Position numbers and translations under genes: made by a program. Of a stretch of 8,861 nt of DNA, positions 6,478 to 8,861 are shown piece after piece (position 1 is the stretch's first letter; every line of letters begins with the position of its first letter). Below the pieces are notes generated by a model. That model was given only the letters and a program-made list of their open reading frames with translations, made no database searches and was not told where the DNA came from. The stretch is from an uncultured Lactobacillus sp. Lineage in GTDB: Bacteria > Bacillota > Bacilli > Lactobacillales > Lactobacillaceae. The stretch spans positions 1-8,861 of the forward strand of contig CALNAJ010000003.1 of assembly GCA_937874695.1 (NCBI GenBank), in the 5' to 3' direction.

Positions 6478-6555
6478 AACGTTGTATCGGATTCAGCGCG
6501 CAAAAAAATTAGTCTTTACTGCTTTGAACACGTTAAACCAGACTGATACAACGTT
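6478..6555. promoter_or_regulatory. Two inverted AACGTTGTATC sites in the hydrolase upstream region
   Basis: AACGTTGTATC (6478-6488, plus strand) has a perfect inverted copy GATACAACGTT (6545-6555). With flanks the shared motif is AACGTTGTATCRG, 12 of 13 identical. The copies are 56 bases apart and lie 29 and 96 bases before the hydrolase start. Two oppositely oriented copies of one motif suggest paired operator sites for a regulator, or a stem in the leader RNA. I do not recognise the motif and cannot place a convincing -35/-10 pair between the copies. Confidence 0.5.
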
Positions 6556-6585
6556 CACTTTAGGCTTATTACCTCTACTCTAGCT

Positions 6586-6609
6586 AAAAATGAGAGCGTT
6601 TTCCACTCT
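6586..6609 (-). terminator. Weak rho-independent terminator behind the small ORF
   Basis: On the minus strand AGAGTG (6609-6604) pairs with CGCTCT (6598-6593) around a GAAAA loop, with one G-T pair, then CA and TTTTT (6590-6586). The stem is only 6 bp. It lies between the 43-codon ORF and the hydrolase and would separate their transcripts. Confidence 0.4.
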
Positions 6610-6699
6610 TTGCTTGAAATTCATGGCAATTTTCATAATCTGTGGCACTATTGTTCTCTATTTGATAGATAATCCATTTTTTCGCCTATTACGCGGGGA

Positions 6700-6831
6700 C
6701 TATTTCGCCCGCTCATCTTGACGCTTGCTATATAGCAATTGAATCAATTCCAACTGCGTCAATTGCCCCTTCAGAATAGCCCCCACTTCGGCGACCATCC
6801 GGGGATCTACGGGAATATTTTCTCTCTCCAA
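6700..6831 (-). CDS. Small protein of 43 residues, unknown function
   Basis: A short frame opens at TTG 6831 and stops at TAG 6702-6700. It begins MERENIPVDPRMVAEVG, continues with a helix-prone stretch rich in Leu/Gln/Ile (about 18-36, for example LTQLELIQLLYSKR) and ends in a charged tail QDERAK. No signal peptide, membrane segment or cysteine is seen. Support for coding: GAGGTGA lies exactly 5 bases before the TTG, the same site and spacing as at veg and purR; the peptide composition is that of a soluble amphipathic helix; and terminators bound it on both sides. An in-frame GTG at 6840 overlaps the ribosome site, and a stop lies just upstream (6852-6850), so this is not the tail of a larger gene. 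It could be a DNA- or protein-binding partner. I do not recognise the family. Confidence 0.6.
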   Translation of the reverse strand: MERENIPVDPRMVAEVGAILKGQLTQLELIQLLYSKRQDERAK

Positions 6832-6910
6832 TGCCTTCACCTCACCTAGCTATCATGCCCGTTTTCACTGAGCAACACCAGCCAAACGTCTTACAAATTT
6901 TGTTATATGC

Positions 6911-6950
6911 AAAAAGGCGCCAAATCAACATTTTTGCCAATTCGGTGCCT
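6911..6950 (-). terminator. Rho-independent terminator of the ispE-UDG unit
   Basis: AGGCACC (6950-6944, minus strand) pairs with GGCGCCT (6921-6915) with one G-T pair, and the stem runs into TTTTT (6915-6911). It starts 8 bases after the stop codon of the glycosylase-like gene. The 22-base loop is long, with possible inner pairs. Confidence 0.75.
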
Positions 6951-6957
6951 CGTAATT

Positions 6958-7542
6958 TTAGTGAATAATTTGGTCGACACGTGCCTGCAACTCAGGCACC
7001 ACATTATCTAAGAACCACGGATGCTGGTGTAGCCACCCATAGTTCAGCGGTGACGGATGCACCAATGGAAAGTAAGCCGGAAAATAATCCTGATAGTGCG
7101 CCACGATTGCCGTCAGCGTCTGTTCACGCTTGGGCAGATAGTATTTCTGCGCGTACTGGCCGATCAACAGGGTCAGCTTAATGTTAGGCATTAATTCCAG
7201 CAGTGGGGCGTGCCACTTGTCCGCAAAACCCTTACGCGGCGGCAGGTCACCGCCGTGGGCATGCTTACCGGGATAGTAAAAGTCCAACGGCAACACGGCC
7301 ACCTTTCCTGAATCGTAGAACTGCGCCTTGGTCACACCCATCCAATCCCGCAGTCGATTCCCACTGGCATCGTCCCAGAAGGTCATCGATGCCTGTGCCC
7401 GCCGACTCGGCGCCTGACTGACTAACAAGATCTCCGCTCCGGCTTCAACATGATAGAGCGGCTGAATCCCCTGTTCGGTAAAGGCTTGATTCTGCGGATC
7501 GTTCTGAATCGCCTGAAAGATTTGTGCCGCTGTCTGTATCAC
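6958..7542 (-). CDS. Uracil-DNA glycosylase superfamily protein
   Basis: A 194-residue protein with the layout of small UDG-superfamily enzymes, which cut the glycosidic bond of uracil or related damaged bases in DNA. An N-terminal strand with LLVSQAPSRRA (39-49) takes the place of the GxAPG water-activating motif. WDDASGNRLRDWMGV follows, and near the C-terminus VHPSPLN (161-167) matches the HPSPL motif of the leucine/insertion loop. DFYYPGKHAHGGDLPPRKGFADKWH in the middle is typical of the lactobacillus branch rather than of Ung. No Cys cluster for an iron-sulfur centre is seen, unlike family 4 enzymes. The start is GTG 7542, with GGGGG about 7 bases upstream in the 16-base gap after ispE, so the two genes are co-transcribed. 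A repair role is inferred from the fold motifs. Substrate is unknown. Confidence 0.83.
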   Translation of the reverse strand: MIQTAAQIFQAIQNDPQNQAFTEQGIQPLYHVEAGAEILLVSQAPSRRAQASMTFWDDASGNRLRDWMGVTKAQFYDSGKVAVLPLDFYYPGKHAHGGDLPPRKGFADKWHAPLLELMPNIKLTLLIGQYAQKYYLPKREQTLTAIVAHYQDYFPAYFPLVHPSPLNYGWLHQHPWFLDNVVPELQARVDQIIH

Positions 7543-7558
7543 TATTTTCCCCCTCGGC

Positions 7559-8413
7559 TTACGGCAATGGCCGGACTAAATACACCTCGCGACAGAAGCC
7601 CTTCATCCCATTAAAGACGCGTTGGGCCCGCGATTGCTTACTGCACAAACCAAAGACGGTCGGCCCAGTCCCACTCATCTGAGCGGCGTCGGCGCCGAAC
7701 TTCATCATCTGTTGTTTGAGCTGCGTAATCTCCGGGTACCGGTGTGCTGTCAACGGCTCCAACACGTTGCCCATGACCGCACACATTTCCTCAATGTCTT
7801 GGTCGCGCACCGCTTTTAATAAGCTATCGATATCCGGATGTTCCAGATCATCGTAGCGAATCTGCTGAAGGATGCTGGGCGTAGAGACGCTCACCTTGGG
7901 TTTGGCCAAGACCACCCACGCAGCCGGCAGCTTCGACAGCGGCGTAATGCGTTCACCGCGACCGCGCACGTGAGCCGTTCGCCCGTAAACGCAGTACGGT
8001 ACGTCCGAATCAATCTGCAAGCCGAGTTCTGCCAACTCCTGCCAGCTTAATCCCAGGTCCCACAGTTGATTGAGGCCCCGCAACACGGCGGCAGCATCGG
8101 ATGATCCCCCGCCTAATCCCGCAGCGACAGGAATATTCTTTTTGATTCGAATGTTGACGCCCTCACCCACGTTGAATTTCGTTTGGAGTAAATGGGCAGC
8201 CTGATAGGCCAAGTTTCGCTGATCATTTGGCAAAAAGCCACTATCCGAGGCAACCCGGATGCGTTTATGTTTGGTTAACGTTTGAATTTCGACATAGTCA
8301 GCCAAGTCCACGGACGTCATGACCATGTTCCACTCCTCCGCGCCATCCTGGTGATGGTACGGGGTGTCGAGCCCGAGGTTTATCTTGGCAGGCGCCTTTT
8401 CAATCAGTTGCAT
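7559..8413 (-). CDS. ispE: IspE-like GHMP kinase (annotated family: CDP-methyl-erythritol kinase)
   Basis: IspE phosphorylates 4-diphosphocytidyl-2-C-methylerythritol in the MEP isoprenoid pathway. The 284 residues align end to end with Bacillus IspE: EKAPAKINLGLD with Lys10, the ATP-binding glycine loop PVAAGLGGGSSDAAAVL (95-111), the catalytic-type Asp137 in DSDVPYCVYG, and MSGTGPTVFGL near the C-terminus. The conserved RPDGYHE motif, whose Tyr and His hold the cytidine in E. coli IspE, reads HQDGAEEWN here (21-29), so Tyr-His is lost. Lactobacilli generally make isoprenoids by the mevalonate route. The true substrate may therefore differ, and the symbol reflects homology only. ATG 8413 follows AGGTGA by 4 bases. 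The gene is first in a unit with the glycosylase-like gene and keeps its veg-side synteny. Confidence 0.92.
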   Translation of the reverse strand: MQLIEKAPAKINLGLDTPYHHQDGAEEWNMVMTSVDLADYVEIQTLTKHKRIRVASDSGFLPNDQRNLAYQAAHLLQTKFNVGEGVNIRIKKNIPVAAGLGGGSSDAAAVLRGLNQLWDLGLSWQELAELGLQIDSDVPYCVYGRTAHVRGRGERITPLSKLPAAWVVLAKPKVSVSTPSILQQIRYDDLEHPDIDSLLKAVRDQDIEEMCAVMGNVLEPLTAHRYPEITQLKQQMMKFGADAAQMSGTGPTVFGLCSKQSRAQRVFNGMKGFCREVYLVRPLP

Positions 8414-8473
8414 GAGCTCACCTTAATTCCAGATAGGCCACTGCCTACCGTTCTCCTGAATCTGATTAAGCCT

Positions 8474-8479
8474 ATTATA
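8474..8479 (-). promoter_or_regulatory. -10 box of the ispE promoter
   Basis: A perfect TATAAT on the minus strand lies 60 bases before the ispE ATG. No good -35 is present. The 17-base position falls in the T-run of the upstream terminator (TTTTAT). A small leader hairpin follows (TAGGC / GCCTA, loop AGTG, about 8448-8435). A promoter is likely, but its strength or an activator cannot be judged. Confidence 0.6.
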
Positions 8480-8493
8480 CTATGGTTACCGCC

Positions 8494-8556
8494 AAAATAA
8501 AAAGGGTTCTCCAAGCCCTAAGCTAATTCCTAATCAGCCAGTGCTTGTGAACCCTT
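8494..8556 (-). terminator. Second, long terminator hairpin between veg and ispE
   Basis: On the minus strand AAGGGTTC (8556-8549) pairs perfectly with GAACCCTT (8509-8502). An inner CAAGC/GCTTG-type helix (8547-8543 with 8516-8512) closes a loop of about 26 bases. The stem runs into TTTTTATTTT (8503-8494). The plus strand also has a T-rich tail (TTATTTCTAAATTTTTT), so it may work both ways. Confidence 0.75.
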
Positions 8557-8573
8557 ATTTCTAAATTTTTTCC

Positions 8574-8597
8574 AAAATAAAAAGGCCTCACTGGCCC
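8574..8597 (-). terminator. First terminator behind veg
   Basis: GGGCC (8597-8593, minus strand) pairs with GGCCT (8587-8583) around AGTGA, with one G-T pair, and is followed by TTTTTATTTT (8583-8574). It lies 7 bases after the veg stop codon. With the long hairpin directly downstream it forms a tandem terminator that insulates ispE from veg. Confidence 0.75.
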
Positions 8598-8603
8598 AAT
8601 TAT

Positions 8604-8840
8604 TTATTCATCAAAGTCGACTTCGATGTTTTTGGTTAAGATATCGGTATAGCTATATGAAACCCGTTCAAACGAATTTTCGTCCTGGTCTAAATCCACA
8701 ACGAATACAGCTGGATAGGTTTCCCGAAGAATTCCATGCCGTTCTGTTGTCTTCTTACGCCCGGCCTGTGCGATCACCATCAGCTTTTCGCCAATGCGCT
8801 CGTCCAGTTTGTTCTTAATGTTCGCTAAACTTGTTGGCAT
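8604..8840 (-). CDS. veg: Veg family protein
   Basis: A 78-residue protein of the Veg family (DUF1021), small proteins found across Firmicutes. In B. subtilis Veg is very highly expressed and has been linked to biofilm gene control; its biochemical role is unsettled. The family core is almost unchanged: GRKKTTERHGIL, ETYPAVFVV, LDQDENSFERVSYSY and DILT. It is shorter than the 86-residue B. subtilis protein because the acidic end stops at DFDE. I choose ATG 8840 because GAGGTGA (8852-8846) lies 5 bases upstream. The in-frame GTG at 8849 is inside that site and would add three residues absent from the family. It is a monocistronic unit here, closed by two terminators; its promoter is outside the window. 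Confidence 0.94.
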   Translation of the reverse strand: MPTSLANIKNKLDERIGEKLMVIAQAGRKKTTERHGILRETYPAVFVVDLDQDENSFERVSYSYTDILTKNIEVDFDE

Positions 8841-8861
8841 GCACTTCACCTCTGTGAAACA

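Noticed and set aside
6450..6503. Extended hydrolase start at TTG 6503 (18 extra residues)
   Set aside because: No ribosome site, hydrophilic extension before the membrane segment, and it overlaps the inverted motif. ATG 6449 is better.
6725..6738. Perfect 14-base palindrome TTGCTATATAGCAA
   Set aside because: It lies inside the small ORF and is explained by its codons (Leu-Leu-Tyr-Ser-Lys region). AT-rich palindromes of this size are common.
6960..8050. Plus-strand frames opposite the UDG-like gene and ispE
   Set aside because: Composition is that of antisense frames in GC-rich coding DNA (many Arg, His, Pro, Ser), and they overlap well-supported genes.

Overview
The window looks like chromosome from a member of the Lactobacillaceae, most like the Levilactobacillus / Lactiplantibacillus group. 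Reasons: the gene content (Veg, IspE-like kinase, PurR repressor, GlmU, Prs), the protein sequences, strong Shine-Dalgarno sites, and mixed ATG/GTG/TTG starts. Every convincing protein gene is on the minus strand, so the window reads from right to left. I see no insertion sequence, phage gene, CRISPR array, tRNA or rRNA.

Reading in the direction of transcription: (1) veg (8840-8604) ends at two tandem terminators. (2) A promoter at about 8479 drives ispE and a uracil-DNA-glycosylase-like gene (8413-6958), which ends in a terminator. (3) A short 43-codon ORF that is easy to overlook (6831-6700) follows, with a weak terminator. (4) A membrane-anchored alpha/beta hydrolase (6449-5514) has two copies of a 13-base motif, in inverted orientation, in its upstream region. 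(5) A zinc-uptake ABC operon znuA-znuC-znuB (5422-2999) has overlapping genes and a textbook Zur operator at its promoter. (6) A 640-base intergenic region holds a highly structured element of about 215 bases directly behind znuB, a terminator that points to the plus strand although no plus-strand gene is evident, and a purR promoter carrying PurBoxes. (7) purR-glmU (2352-122) form a tight pair, followed by the first codons of prs at the window edge.

veg, ispE, purR, glmU and prs form a gene order familiar from Bacillus. Here about 4.6 kb of other genes (the UDG-like gene, small ORF, hydrolase and zinc transporter) lies between ispE and purR. The housekeeping logic is purine/PRPP control (PurR senses PRPP, Prs makes it) beside cell-wall precursor supply (GlmU makes UDP-GlcNAc), with a separate zinc-responsive unit.

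The least explained items are the structured element at 2771-2985, the IspE-like kinase that has lost the usual Gly-Tyr-His-Glu substrate motif, the 43-residue ORF, the possible plus-strand transcript at 2452-2686, and the paired motif upstream of the hydrolase.
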